Assembly (NCBI RefSeq): GCF_004123805.1
Contig: NZ_RWJX01000014.1
Coordinates: 1 to 64,000, forward strand
Source: Cellulomonas endophytica
GTDB lineage: Bacteria; Actinomycetota; Actinomycetes; Actinomycetales; Cellulomonadaceae
DNA: 64,000 nucleotides
Direction of reading: 5' to 3'
In this document: positions 8,367-17,157 of the stretch, one piece after another
Position numbering within the stretch: the first letter of the stretch is position 1
Layout: each line of letters starts with the position of its first letter
The notes under the pieces: model-generated
Told to the model about the DNA's origin: nothing
The model's input: the letters and a program-made list of their open reading frames with translations, nothing else
Databases searched by the model: none
Translations under genes and position numbers: made by a program

Positions 8367-9548
8367 ATGCAGGAGCTGACCCGGGTCGTCGTGCGTGCCC
8401 AGGGCACCGGCGAGCTCTTCCAGCTGCTGCGCGACGGCCGCCCCCGGACCCGTGCGGAGCTCGCGCAGCTCACGGGCCAGGCGCGCAGCACGATCGCCGC
8501 GCGCGTGGACGCCCTGCTCGCCTCCGGGCTCGTGCAGCCGGCCGGGGAGGCCTCCTCGACCGGCGGCCGCCCGCCCGCCACCTTCGCCTTCCGGCCCTCC
8601 GCCCGCGTCGTGCTCGCGGTCGACCTCGGCGCGAGCCACGCCCGGCTGGCCGTGACCGACCTCGCCGCCACCGTGCTGGCCGACCACCACGAGACGATCG
8701 CGATCGCGGCGGGGCCCGAGGTCGTCCTCGACCGGGTCGCGGCGCTGGGCGCGAAGCTCGTCGAGCAGGCCGGACGCTCGCCCGCGGACCTCGTGAGCGT
8801 CGGCGTCGGCCTGCCCGGGCCGGTCGACCACGCGCGGGGGCGCCCGACGAGCCCGCCGATCATGCCGGGCTGGGACGACTTCGACGTGCCGGGGCACCTG
8901 CACCGCCTCCTCGGCGTGCCCGTGCTCGTCGACAACGACGTCAACCTCATGGCGCTGGGCGAGCACGGCACGGAGTTCCCCGACGTCGACCACCTGCTCT
9001 TCGTCAAGGTCGCCACGGGCATCGGCGCGGGCGTCATCAGCGACGGCGGCATCCGCCGGGGGGCGCAGGGGGCCGCCGGCGACCTCGGGCACATCGCCGT
9101 GCCGGGCGCCGCGGACGTCCTGTGCCGCTGCGGCAACACCGGGTGCGTCGAGGCCGTCGCGAGCGGCCGGGCGGTGGCGGAGCGCCTGTCCGCCGCCGGC
9201 GTCCCGGCGACCTCGGCCACGGACGTCGTCGCGCGGGTCCGCGCCGGCGACGCCGCGGCGTCCGCCGCCGTCCGCGAGGCCGGCCGGACGCTCGGCGAGG
9301 TGCTCGCCACCTGCGTGAGCATGCTCAACCCCTCCGTCATCGTCGTCGGCGGCCCCTTCGCCGACGCGGGCGAGTACCTGCTCGCCGGCATCCGGGAGGT
9401 CGTCTACCGGCGGTCGCTGCCGCTGGCCACGCAGCACCTGCGGATCGTGGCGAGCCGGACCGGCGGCCGGGCGGGCGCCCTCGGCGCCAGCGTCATGGCG
9501 ACGCAGCACGTCCTGTCCGCCGAGGCGATCGACGCGCTCCTCGCGTGA
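8367..9548 (+). CDS. ROK family transcriptional regulator
   Basis: The protein is 393 residues with an N-terminal winged HTH (recognition helix around TGQARSTIAARVDALLASGLV, residues 30-55) followed by a sugar-kinase-like ROK domain. Visible marks are the phosphate-binding VDLGASHARLAV, GVGLPGPVD, the sugar-contacting DNDVNLMALGE, and the zinc motif GH...CRCGNTGCVE. Such regulators repress sugar transport genes and are released by the sugar or its phosphate. It is divergent from the ABC importer, which is the obvious target. ATG 8367 has no ribosome-binding site. TTCACT lies 6 nt upstream, so it may also be leaderless, although that box is a poor -10. Confidence 0.92.
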   Translation: MQELTRVVVRAQGTGELFQLLRDGRPRTRAELAQLTGQARSTIAARVDALLASGLVQPAGEASSTGGRPPATFAFRPSARVVLAVDLGASHARLAVTDLAATVLADHHETIAIAAGPEVVLDRVAALGAKLVEQAGRSPADLVSVGVGLPGPVDHARGRPTSPPIMPGWDDFDVPGHLHRLLGVPVLVDNDVNLMALGEHGTEFPDVDHLLFVKVATGIGAGVISDGGIRRGAQGAAGDLGHIAVPGAADVLCRCGNTGCVEAVASGRAVAERLSAAGVPATSATDVVARVRAGDAAASAAVREAGRTLGEVLATCVSMLNPSVIVVGGPFADAGEYLLAGIREVVYRRSLPLATQHLRIVASRTGGRAGALGASVMATQHVLSAEAIDALLA

Positions 9549-9660
9549 GCGGACGACGGGTACCGTCGGCCGGGGCCGGCGGGGACGCCGCCGCGCCCAC
9601 CGGTGGAGCACGAGAGGTCGTCCCGGGACGACGGGCCCGTCGAGGACGAAGGGGACCGCT

Positions 9661-10323
9661 GTGAGACAGGCGCTGGTGGTGCGGGGCGGCTGGGAGGGCC
9701 ACGCCCCGGTCGAGACCACCGACCTCTTCCTGCCCTTCCTGCGCGACCAGGGCTTCGACGTGCTCGTCGAGGACACCCTCGAGGTCTACGCCGACGCCGA
9801 CACCATGGACCGCACGGACCTCGTGCTGCACAGCTGGACCCTCGGGGAGATCCTGCTCGACGAGCTGCGCGGTCTGCGCGACGCGGTCGCCGCCGGCACG
9901 GGCCTGGGCGGCTGGCACGGCGGGATCGTCGACGCCTTCCGGCAGTCCCCGGAGTACGCCCAGCTCGTCGGAGGCACGTTCGTCGCCCACCCCGGCGGGG
10001 TCGTCCCCCACACCGTGGACGTCGTGCCCGGGCGGGCCGACCACCCCGTCGTCGCCGGCCTCGCGAGCATCCCGCTGCGGTCCGAGCAGTACTGGGTCGC
10101 CACGGACCCCCTCGTCGACGTGCTCGCGACGACGACCCTGCACCCGGGCGCCGGCGACCCGTGGCACGAGCCCGTCGTCTGCCCGGCGGTCTGGACCCGG
10201 CGATGGGGCGCCGGACGGGTCTTCGTCAGCACGCCCGGTCACCACACCGCCGACCTCGAGGTCCCCGCGATCCGCACCATCGTGGAGCGCGGGCTGCTCT
10301 GGGCCGCCCGGCCGCGGCCCTGA
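9661..10323 (+). CDS. ThuA-like domain protein
   Basis: This 220-residue protein with the glutamine-amidotransferase-like ThuA fold starts at GTG 9661 behind AAGGGGA. It shows LVVRGGWEGHAPVETTD at the N-terminus, GLGGWHGGIVDAFR near residue 80 and the conserved WTRRWGAGRVFVSTPGHHTAD near the C-terminus. ThuA was named from trehalose utilisation, where ThuA and ThuB convert trehalose to its 3-keto form; most homologues are uncharacterised. Here it follows the ROK gene on the same strand and is near a Gfo/Idh/MocA enzyme, ThuB's family. That makes 3-keto-glycoside formation a fair hypothesis for the locus. Confidence 0.82.
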   Translation: MRQALVVRGGWEGHAPVETTDLFLPFLRDQGFDVLVEDTLEVYADADTMDRTDLVLHSWTLGEILLDELRGLRDAVAAGTGLGGWHGGIVDAFRQSPEYAQLVGGTFVAHPGGVVPHTVDVVPGRADHPVVAGLASIPLRSEQYWVATDPLVDVLATTTLHPGAGDPWHEPVVCPAVWTRRWGAGRVFVSTPGHHTADLEVPAIRTIVERGLLWAARPRP

Positions 10324-10358
10324 CGGCCCGTCCGACGACGAGAGGACGGGGGGCGACG

Positions 10359-11795
10359 GTGCCGCGGGACGACCACTTCTCCGAGGTGGTGTGGGACGAC
10401 GAGGCGCCGGCCGCGCCCGCACCGCCCCCGTGGGCCCGTCCGGGACGCCGGCTGCCGCGCCCGCCGCGGTGGGCCCTCCTCGCGCTCGCCGGCGCGCTCG
10501 TCGCCACCGCGGGCGGCGCCCTCGGGCTCGACCGGCTCCAGGTGCTGCGCACGGACGCCCGCCTCGCCCGCACCGAGGGGCTCACGGTCGGGCTGGCCCG
10601 GCCCCTCGTCGCCGCGTGGGAGGCGGACGGCTGGGGGACCTACGGCGCCGAGGGCGACCTGCTCCTCGTGCAGGGCTTCGAGGGCCTCGTGGCGCTCGAC
10701 GCGGCGACGGGCGAGACGCGCTGGTCGCTCGAGGGCTTCTGCCAGGGCGGCGGGTGGCCGTCGCCGCGGCTCCGGGGGGACGTCGCGCCGCTCGGCGACC
10801 ACGTCCTGTGCCAGACGGAGCAGGTGTACGGCGACGAGGTGGCGCGCGCCCCCGCCCTCACGGTGCACGACGCGCGCACCGGTGCGCTGGTGCGCACGCT
10901 GCCCGTGCCGGCCGACGGCGGCTGGGACGCCGTGGGCGACCTCGTCGTCACCTTCGCCGCGGACGCCGAGCGCCACCTCCTGGTGACCGCGACCGAGCCG
11001 GCCACCGGCACGGTCGCGTGGACCTACCGGTCGGACGCGCCCACGGAGGCACCGGGCGGCTGGGCGTGGCCGGCGGGCCCGGACCGGGTCGTGCTCGACC
11101 TGTCCTCGCAGCAGGTGGTGCTCGACGCCGCCACGGGCGAGCCCGTCGACCCGGCCGAGGAGGACGCGGGCGTCGCGCCGTGGATCGACGCCGACCAGCC
11201 CCTGCCCGACGGCCGCCTGGCGCGCCTGCGCGTCGTCGAGGACGAGCCGCTCGTGCAGCTCGTCGACGCCGACGGGACCGTCCGGCGGAGCCTGCCCGGC
11301 CTCCTGCTCGCGCCCGGGGTCGACGACGGCACCGCCCCCGGGCTCGTCGTGGTCCGGGAGGGCCTGTCGGGCGGGGCGCCGCCGGGCGTCTCCGGCCTCG
11401 ACGGCACCACGGGGGACGCCCGGTGGGCGGCGCCCGTGGCGGCGGCCCGCGCGGACGTCGTGCAGGGGGTGGTGCTGCTGGGGGGCGAGGAGGGCGGGGT
11501 CGTCGCCCTGGACGCGGCCGACGGGCGCCGGCTGTGGCCGGGCGACGACCCCGTCGCCGAGGACGGGGCCCCGGCGGCCGCCGTGCTGGGCGCCGCCACG
11601 GACGGGCGGTCCGTGCTGCTGCCCGAGCCCGGGACGGACGGCTCGCGCCTCGTCGCCCGGGACCTGCGCACCGGGCGCGAGCTGTGGGCGCTCCCCACCG
11701 CCGACCGCGACGCGGTGCTGCACCGGCTGCCCGACGGGTCGGTCCTGGTCTCCTCCGGCGGGCGCCTCACGCGCTACGTCCCGCCGGAGGGATGA
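10359..11795 (+). CDS. Membrane-anchored PQQ/WD40-like beta-propeller protein, paralog 1
   Basis: The protein is 478 residues, starting at GTG 10359, 35 bases after the ThuA-like gene. It opens with a short acidic cytoplasmic motif (DDHFSEVVWDDE), then a proline-arginine stretch, one transmembrane helix (about residues 38-55) and a large extracytoplasmic part. That part carries repeated blades of the PQQ type (GLVALDAATGETRWSL, GVVALDAADGRRLWPG, LVARDLRTGRELWAL). No PQQ-dehydrogenase catalytic residues are evident, so a binding or scaffold role is likelier than an enzymatic one. It is the most divergent of three paralogs in this stretch. The shared cytoplasmic motif suggests a common intracellular partner. 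Confidence 0.82.
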   Translation: MPRDDHFSEVVWDDEAPAAPAPPPWARPGRRLPRPPRWALLALAGALVATAGGALGLDRLQVLRTDARLARTEGLTVGLARPLVAAWEADGWGTYGAEGDLLLVQGFEGLVALDAATGETRWSLEGFCQGGGWPSPRLRGDVAPLGDHVLCQTEQVYGDEVARAPALTVHDARTGALVRTLPVPADGGWDAVGDLVVTFAADAERHLLVTATEPATGTVAWTYRSDAPTEAPGGWAWPAGPDRVVLDLSSQQVVLDAATGEPVDPAEEDAGVAPWIDADQPLPDGRLARLRVVEDEPLVQLVDADGTVRRSLPGLLLAPGVDDGTAPGLVVVREGLSGGAPPGVSGLDGTTGDARWAAPVAAARADVVQGVVLLGGEEGGVVALDAADGRRLWPGDDPVAEDGAPAAAVLGAATDGRSVLLPEPGTDGSRLVARDLRTGRELWALPTADRDAVLHRLPDGSVLVSSGGRLTRYVPPEG

Positions 11796-11875
11796 GGACC
11801 CCCGGCCTGAGAGCCGCGCCGTCGCGGGCCCGACCCGACGTGCGGGCCCCGACGCGGCACCGCAGGCTGGGCGCC

Positions 11876-13030
11876 GTGCCGCCGACCCCTCCGCGCCGCC
11901 CGCCGTCCCGCACGCCCGTGACGCCCGTGACGCCCGTGACGCCCGCCACGGGCCCGACGGCCCGCGCGGCCGCCCCGCCGGCACGGCGCCGGTCGTCCGA
12001 CGCCCCCCGCCGGCGCGTCGTCGTCGTCATCGGTGCGTCCAGCGGCATCGGGCGGGCCACGGCCCACCTCCTCGCCGCCCGCGGGGACGCCCTCGTCCTG
12101 GCGTCCCGCAGCGCCGAGGCCCTCGAGCAGGTCGCCCAGGAGTGCCGCGAGCGCGCCCCGCGCCGGCGCCCGGGCCGCCCGCCCGCCGACGCCGGCGGCG
12201 GTCCCGACGTCCTCGTCGTCCCGACGGACGTGTCCCGGCGGGACGCGGTCGAGCGGCTCGTCGAGCGGGCGTGGCTCGCGCACGGCCGGGTCGACGCGGT
12301 CGTGCACGCCCCGGCCGTCGTGGCCTACGGCCGGTTCCAAGAGGTGCCGGCCGAGGTCTTCGACCAGGTCATCAGCACGAACCTGCTCGGGACGGCGAAC
12401 GTCGCCCGGGCCGCGCTCGCACGCTTCGGGCCGGCGCGGCACGGGCACCTCGTGCTCGTCGGGTCGCTGCTCGGGCAGATCGCCACGCCGTGGATGAGCT
12501 CCTACGTCACGTCCAAGTGGGGCGTCCACGGCCTCGCCCGGGTCCTGCAGGCGGAGGCGCGCTCGCTGCCGGGGGTCGACGTCTCCCTGCTGGTGCCCGG
12601 CGCGGTGGACACGCCCGTCTACGCGCAGGCCGCCTCCTACGCCGGCCGCATCGGCCGCCCGCCGCCCCCGGTGGACCCCCCGGAGAAGCACGCCCGCGCC
12701 GTCCTGCGGCTCCTCGACCGGCCGCGCCGGACGCTCTCCGTCGGACCGGCGAACGGCCCGGGCACGGCCGCGTTCCGCCTGCTGCCGGGCCTGTACGACC
12801 GGCTCGTCGGACCCGGCATGTCCGTCCTCGGGCTCTCGCGCCGGCGCGTCGGGCCGCACGCGGGCAACGTCTTCGGCCCCGTGCCGGCCGGCGAGGCGGT
12901 GCACGGGCGGTGGGGACGGCACTGGCTGCGCGGGGTGGGCGTGCTCGCCGCCGGGGCCGGCGTCGCCGCGGGTGCCGGGCCGGCCGTGCGGGCCTGGCGC
13001 GCGCTCACGGCCGCCGTCGACGGGGCCTGA
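11876..13030 (+). CDS. SDR family oxidoreductase with C-terminal hydrophobic segment
   Basis: This is a classical short-chain dehydrogenase: VVVIGASSGIGRATA (NAD(P) binding), the serine in VGSLLGQ and the catalytic YVTSK motif. The start is uncertain. GTG 11876 is used because residues before it are low complexity and the catalytic fold needs nothing upstream. ATG 11792 overlaps the previous stop (ATGA), but its GGAGG sits only 1 nt away, too close to be useful. The N-terminus contains a 9-bp repeat (ACGCCCGTG, three copies) encoding PVTPVTPVTP. After the SDR fold, about 100 extra residues end in an alanine/glycine-rich hydrophobic helix, possibly a membrane anchor. The substrate is unknown. 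Confidence 0.8.
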   Translation: MPPTPPRRPPSRTPVTPVTPVTPATGPTARAAAPPARRRSSDAPRRRVVVVIGASSGIGRATAHLLAARGDALVLASRSAEALEQVAQECRERAPRRRPGRPPADAGGGPDVLVVPTDVSRRDAVERLVERAWLAHGRVDAVVHAPAVVAYGRFQEVPAEVFDQVISTNLLGTANVARAALARFGPARHGHLVLVGSLLGQIATPWMSSYVTSKWGVHGLARVLQAEARSLPGVDVSLLVPGAVDTPVYAQAASYAGRIGRPPPPVDPPEKHARAVLRLLDRPRRTLSVGPANGPGTAAFRLLPGLYDRLVGPGMSVLGLSRRRVGPHAGNVFGPVPAGEAVHGRWGRHWLRGVGVLAAGAGVAAGAGPAVRAWRALTAAVDGA

Positions 13031-13154
13031 CGCCCGGGGCGCACCGGCGGCTCGGGACGACCCTCCTGAGAGCACCCCCACGGCGGCGCCGCGCGCGTGG
13101 CCACGGGCACGCCCCCGTGGGACGCTCGCGGCAGCGAGCGGAGAGGCGGTGACG

Positions 13155-14636
13155 GTGCGCGAGGACCACTTCTCGGAGGTCCTGTGGGACGACGAGGTCG
13201 TCGACGCCCCACCGGTCGCACCGCGCCGCCCGCTGCCCCGCCCGCCCCGGTGGCTGGTGCTCGCGCTGGCGGGCGTCGTCGCCTCGGGCGGCGTGGTCGC
13301 GCTCGCCGTCGACCGCGCGCACGAGCACGCGCTGGACCTGCGGCTGGCCGCCACACCCGGGCTCGTGCCCGACCTCGGGGACCCGCTGGTGACCGGGTGG
13401 TCCACCGACGGCTGGGGCGTGCTCGGCGCGGCCGGCGACGTGCTCGTCGTCCAGCGCAGCGGGGGCGTCTCGGGGATCGACGCCGCCACCGGCCGCGAGG
13501 TCTACCGGCGCGACGGCGGCTGCTCCACGACCCAGGGCACCACCTGGTGGGACTGGAGCGGGACGGAGGTGCCGGGCACGGGGCTGCTCGTGTGCCAGCG
13601 GGACGAGTTCGGCAGCGCGGAGGTCGCCCCCGTCGTCGAGCTGACGGTCGTCGACGCTGCCACCGGGCGCGAGCGGTCGCGGCTGGAGGCCCCCGCGCGC
13701 GAGGGGTGGTGGACGCTCGGCGACCAGCTGTTCGCCCTCGGCCGCGACGCCACGGGGCACCTGACGGCCCAGACGAACGACCTGCCGACGGGCCGGACCA
13801 CGTGGTCCTGGCGCAGCCCCGTGCCGTACGCGCCGGGCACGGGCATCGCGACCTGGCCCGTCGGGCGCACCACCGTCGTGCTCGAGGTCGCCGGCCGCTC
13901 CACCGCCGTCGACGTGTCCACGGGCCGCGAGGTGGACGTCGACCCGGACGACGAGCACGACATCGGCGAGCCGCTCGTCCTGCGGGACGGCGGGACCGCG
14001 CAGGCCGTCCTGGGCGCCCGCGGCCTGCTGTCGGCCGTCGTCGTCGAGGACGCGGACGGCGGGGACCGCTTCCGCACGGACGGGGCGCTGCTCGTGCCCG
14101 AGGCCGACGACGGGTCGGCGCCGGGCCTGCTCCTCGTCGCGCACCACGACCCGGGCCGCTCCGACGGGCGGGACCTGGCCGCCCTCGACGCCGCCACGGG
14201 CGACGTGCGCTGGACCGCGGACCCCGAGGGCGGCCAGGTGGCGATCGTCCAGGGGGTCGTGCTCATCGCGACGAGCCGTGGCGTCGTCGGGCTCGACGCG
14301 ACGGACGGGACCGAGCGCTGGTCCGTGGAGGACGCCGAGGCCGGCCGCGCCTGGGGCTTCGTCACGGACGGGCGGCGGGTCCTGCGCGTCGATGACGAGC
14401 CCCGCGGCGAGCGGCGCCTCGTGGCGCGCGACGTCCGCTCGGGCCACGAGGTCTGGTCCTCCCCCGTCGACGCCGCCGCGGGGTCCGCGCTCCAGCGCCG
14501 CGCGGACGGCAGCGTGGTGCTGTCGGGCGACCGGACCGTCACGCTGCTCGTGCCGCCCGGGGGTGCGCGGGAGGGCGGCGAGGACGGGCCGGCGAGCGTC
14601 CTCGAGGACGTGGCCGGGGGCGTGCCCGGTGCGTGA
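13155..14636 (+). CDS. Membrane-anchored PQQ/WD40-like beta-propeller protein, paralog 2
   Basis: The protein is 493 residues. GTG 13155 is preferred over GTG 13149 because AGAGG lies 8 nt upstream and because it aligns the N-terminus with the third paralog (both begin VRED). The cytoplasmic motif VREDHFSEVLWDDE is followed by a proline-rich stretch, a single helix (about residues 33-52) and an extracytoplasmic propeller with blades such as VSGIDAATGREVYRR, LAALDAATGDVRWTA and LVARDVRSGHEVWSS. It is closest to paralog 3, with which it shares WGFVTDGRRVLRVD. The stop overlaps the next start by 8 bp, so the two are co-translated. Confidence 0.82.
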   Translation: MREDHFSEVLWDDEVVDAPPVAPRRPLPRPPRWLVLALAGVVASGGVVALAVDRAHEHALDLRLAATPGLVPDLGDPLVTGWSTDGWGVLGAAGDVLVVQRSGGVSGIDAATGREVYRRDGGCSTTQGTTWWDWSGTEVPGTGLLVCQRDEFGSAEVAPVVELTVVDAATGRERSRLEAPAREGWWTLGDQLFALGRDATGHLTAQTNDLPTGRTTWSWRSPVPYAPGTGIATWPVGRTTVVLEVAGRSTAVDVSTGREVDVDPDDEHDIGEPLVLRDGGTAQAVLGARGLLSAVVVEDADGGDRFRTDGALLVPEADDGSAPGLLLVAHHDPGRSDGRDLAALDAATGDVRWTADPEGGQVAIVQGVVLIATSRGVVGLDATDGTERWSVEDAEAGRAWGFVTDGRRVLRVDDEPRGERRLVARDVRSGHEVWSSPVDAAAGSALQRRADGSVVLSGDRTVTLLVPPGGAREGGEDGPASVLEDVAGGVPGA

Positions 14637-16092
14637 GGACCGCCTGGCCGCGGTCCTCTGGGACGACGAGCCGGTCGCCGAGCCCGCAGCCGCCGTACCC
14701 GAGGCCCGGTCCCCGGACCGGGGGGCGCACCGGGGTGCGGGCCGGACGTCCCGGGGGTCGTGGCGCCGCCGGGTCGCCGTCGTCGTCGCGCTCGTGCTGC
14801 TCGTCGGCGGCGGCGGGCTGCTCGTCGACCACCGGCGGGAGGCGACGCTCGCGGCGCGGCTGGCGGCGACCGACGGCCTGTCGGTCGACCTCGCCCGTCC
14901 GCTCGTGACGGCGTGGCGCACGACGGGCCGGTCGGTCGTCGCCGCCGGACCCGGCGGCTCCCTCGTCGTCCGCTCCGGCGAGGGGCTGGCGGGCGTGGAC
15001 GCCGCGACCGGCGCCCGCACGTTCGCGCTGCCCGGCTCGTGCGTGGCCGCCACGGGCACCGGCGTCGCCCGCACCACCGTGCGCGAGGGCACCGGGCCCC
15101 TCGTGTGCCGCCGCGAGGACGAGGACCCCTTCCCCGGCGGGGCCCCCGAGGACCGGTCGCAGGACGCGCTCGGCGACGTGCCGCTCACGGTCCACGACCC
15201 CGCCACGGGCACGCTCCTGCGTACCGTGCGCCTGCCCGCCCGCGAGGGCTGGTGGGCGAGCGGGGACCGTCTCGTGGGGGTGGGCCGGGGGGCGGACGGG
15301 CACCGGGTCGTCACCGCGGCCGACCTCACCACCGGCGCGACCGTCTGGCGCTGGCGCACCCCGTCGGCCGCGTCCCCCAGCTCCTGGCTCTCCGCCCGCC
15401 GGCTGGACACGCGCACCCTGGTCCTGGAGGTCGGGGGCGAGACGACGGTCGTCGACCTCGAGGACGGCCGGGAGGTCGACGAGGACCTCGACGCCGAGCG
15501 TCCCCGGGGCACGCCCCTCGCCCTGCCCGACGGGACGACGGCCACGACGGTCGTGACCGCGCGCGGGCTGCGCCCCTCCGTCGTGGTGCACGACGCCGAC
15601 GGCCGCGAGCGCCTGCGCCTCGCGGGCGACCTCCTCGTCCCCGAGGTCGACGACGGGTCCGCCCCGGGCCTGCTGCTCGTGCAGGGCGGCCGGGCCGACG
15701 AGGGCGTGCGCGCCGTCGACGCGACGACGGGTGAGGTCCGGTGGCGGGCCTCCGCGCGCGCCGGGCAGGCCGTCCTCGTGCAGGGCACCGTGCTGGCCGG
15801 CACGCGCGACGGGCTGGTCGCCCTCGACGCCGCCGACGGCCGCACCCTGTGGTCGGCGCGGGACGAGCGCGGCGTCGAGTCGTGGGGCTTCGTCACCGAC
15901 GGCCGCCGGGTGCTGCGCGTGGACGCCCGGCTCGAGGGGCGGCGCCTCGTCGCGCGCGACGTCCGCTCCGGTCGCGAGGCCTGGGCCACGGCGCTGGAGG
16001 CCGCCCCGGAGGCGCTCCTGCAGCGCCGTGCCGACGGCACCGTCCTGCTGTCCGTCGACGACGAGGTGCGCCGCCTGGTCCCGCCGGCGTGA
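14629..16092 (+). CDS. Membrane-anchored PQQ/WD40-like beta-propeller protein, paralog 3
   Basis: The protein is 487 residues, starting at GTG 14629 inside the end of paralog 2. It begins VREDRLAAVLWDDE, so the WDDE part of the cytoplasmic motif is conserved while HFSE has changed. A transmembrane helix (about residues 49-67) leads to an outside propeller with blades such as LAGVDAATGARTFAL, LVALDAADGRTLWSA and LVARDVRSGREAWAT. Two cysteines in early blades (GSCVA and LVCRR) recur at the same places in the paralogs, suggesting a conserved disulfide outside the cell. Its function is unknown. Confidence 0.82.
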   Translation: MREDRLAAVLWDDEPVAEPAAAVPEARSPDRGAHRGAGRTSRGSWRRRVAVVVALVLLVGGGGLLVDHRREATLAARLAATDGLSVDLARPLVTAWRTTGRSVVAAGPGGSLVVRSGEGLAGVDAATGARTFALPGSCVAATGTGVARTTVREGTGPLVCRREDEDPFPGGAPEDRSQDALGDVPLTVHDPATGTLLRTVRLPAREGWWASGDRLVGVGRGADGHRVVTAADLTTGATVWRWRTPSAASPSSWLSARRLDTRTLVLEVGGETTVVDLEDGREVDEDLDAERPRGTPLALPDGTTATTVVTARGLRPSVVVHDADGRERLRLAGDLLVPEVDDGSAPGLLLVQGGRADEGVRAVDATTGEVRWRASARAGQAVLVQGTVLAGTRDGLVALDAADGRTLWSARDERGVESWGFVTDGRRVLRVDARLEGRRLVARDVRSGREAWATALEAAPEALLQRRADGTVLLSVDDEVRRLVPPA

Positions 16093-16108
16093 CGCCGACG
16101 CAGCTCAC

Positions 16109-16145
16109 GGGGACGGGGCCCCCGGGGACGGGGCCTCCGGGGACG
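16109..16145. repeat. 15-bp G+C-rich tandem repeat, about 2.5 copies
   Basis: The unit GGGGACGGGGCCCCC starts at 16109 and recurs at 16124 with one change, with a partial third copy at 16139. It fills the gap between two convergent genes. It may have arisen by slippage and may also help termination, since each copy is self-complementary. Confidence 0.7.
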
Positions 16146-16167
16146 TCGTCGGCGACGGCGCGGCCGA

Positions 16168-16866
16168 CTACCCCACCGGGTCCAGGGCCGCGGTGACCGC
16201 CGCCTCGACGTGCAGGCGCGTCGTCGGGAAGACCGGCACGGGGCTGTCGCCCTCGCCGACGAGGAGCTCGATCTCCGTGCAGCCGAGCACCACGCCCTGG
16301 GCACCGGCCGCGACGAGCCGCTCGATCACGCCACGGTAGGCCTCACGGGACTCCGGGCGCACCACGCCGAGGCAGAGCTCGTCGTAGACGACCCGGTGCA
16401 CCTCCGCGCGGTCGGCGGCGTCGGGCACGAGCACCCGCAGGCCGTGCGACGCCAGCCGGTCACGGTAGAAGTCCTGCTCCATCGTGAACGCCGTGCCGAG
16501 CAGCCCCACCGTGCCGAGGCCGGCGGCGCGGACGGCGGCCGCGGTGGTGTCCGCCAGGTGCAGCAGCGGGATCCCGACGGCCGCCTGCACCTGGTCCGCG
16601 ACCTTGTGCATCGTGTTCGTGCACAGCAGGAGCAGGTCCGCGCCGCCGGCCTCGACGCCCCGCGCCACCTCCGCCAGCAGCTCCCCCGCCCGCTCCCACT
16701 CCCCCGCCACCTGGAGGCGCTCGACCTCCGCGAAGTCGACCGACGCCAGCAGGAGCCGGGCGGAGTGCAGCCCGCCCAGCCGCTCGCGCACGAGCTCGTT
16801 GGCCAGCCGGTAGTACACCGCGCTGGACTCCCAGCTCATCCCGCCCACCATCCCGATCGTCCGCAT
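16168..16866 (-). CDS. Aspartate/glutamate racemase family protein
   Basis: The protein is 232 residues (start ATG 16866, AGGA upstream). The two catalytic cysteines of the PLP-independent racemase fold are present: LLLCTNTMHK (about residue 82) and VLGCTEIELL (about residue 197). The N-terminus IGMVGGMSWESS matches aspartate racemase/YgeA-type enzymes. It probably interconverts L- and D-amino acids (Asp, Glu or broad) in the cytoplasm. It is a single gene with no linked peptidoglycan or transport gene, so its physiological role is not indicated. Confidence 0.9.
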   Translation of the reverse strand: MRTIGMVGGMSWESSAVYYRLANELVRERLGGLHSARLLLASVDFAEVERLQVAGEWERAGELLAEVARGVEAGGADLLLLCTNTMHKVADQVQAAVGIPLLHLADTTAAAVRAAGLGTVGLLGTAFTMEQDFYRDRLASHGLRVLVPDAADRAEVHRVVYDELCLGVVRPESREAYRGVIERLVAAGAQGVVLGCTEIELLVGEGDSPVPVFPTTRLHVEAAVTAALDPVG

Positions 16867-17157
16867 GCCTGTTTCCTACCCGGCGGGAGGCCGGGCCGCA
16901 CCGCCTCTCGTCGGGCCGTCTCGCGCACTCCGCCTCGCTGCCGTCCGACCGACGCGCCTGTGGTCCTCCGGACGGCGCTCGGGGAGCGCACCCGCAGCGC
17001 GCCGGGTCTCCGCCGACCGTCCCGGCCCGACGACCGTCACCCCTTTCGTGATCGTCGTACCGCAACCGTGACCGCGTTCCCGCCCGCCGATCCCGACGGC
17101 TCCCTACTCTCCTGCCCAGGGGCCGCTCCGGTCCCCACCCGCAGATCAGGAGCCCGA

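Noticed and set aside
11792..11875. ATG 11792 as the start of the SDR, overlapping the previous stop as ATGA
   Set aside because: The only Shine-Dalgarno-like sequence is 1 nt from the ATG, too close to work, and the added 28 residues have no domain character. It remains possible.
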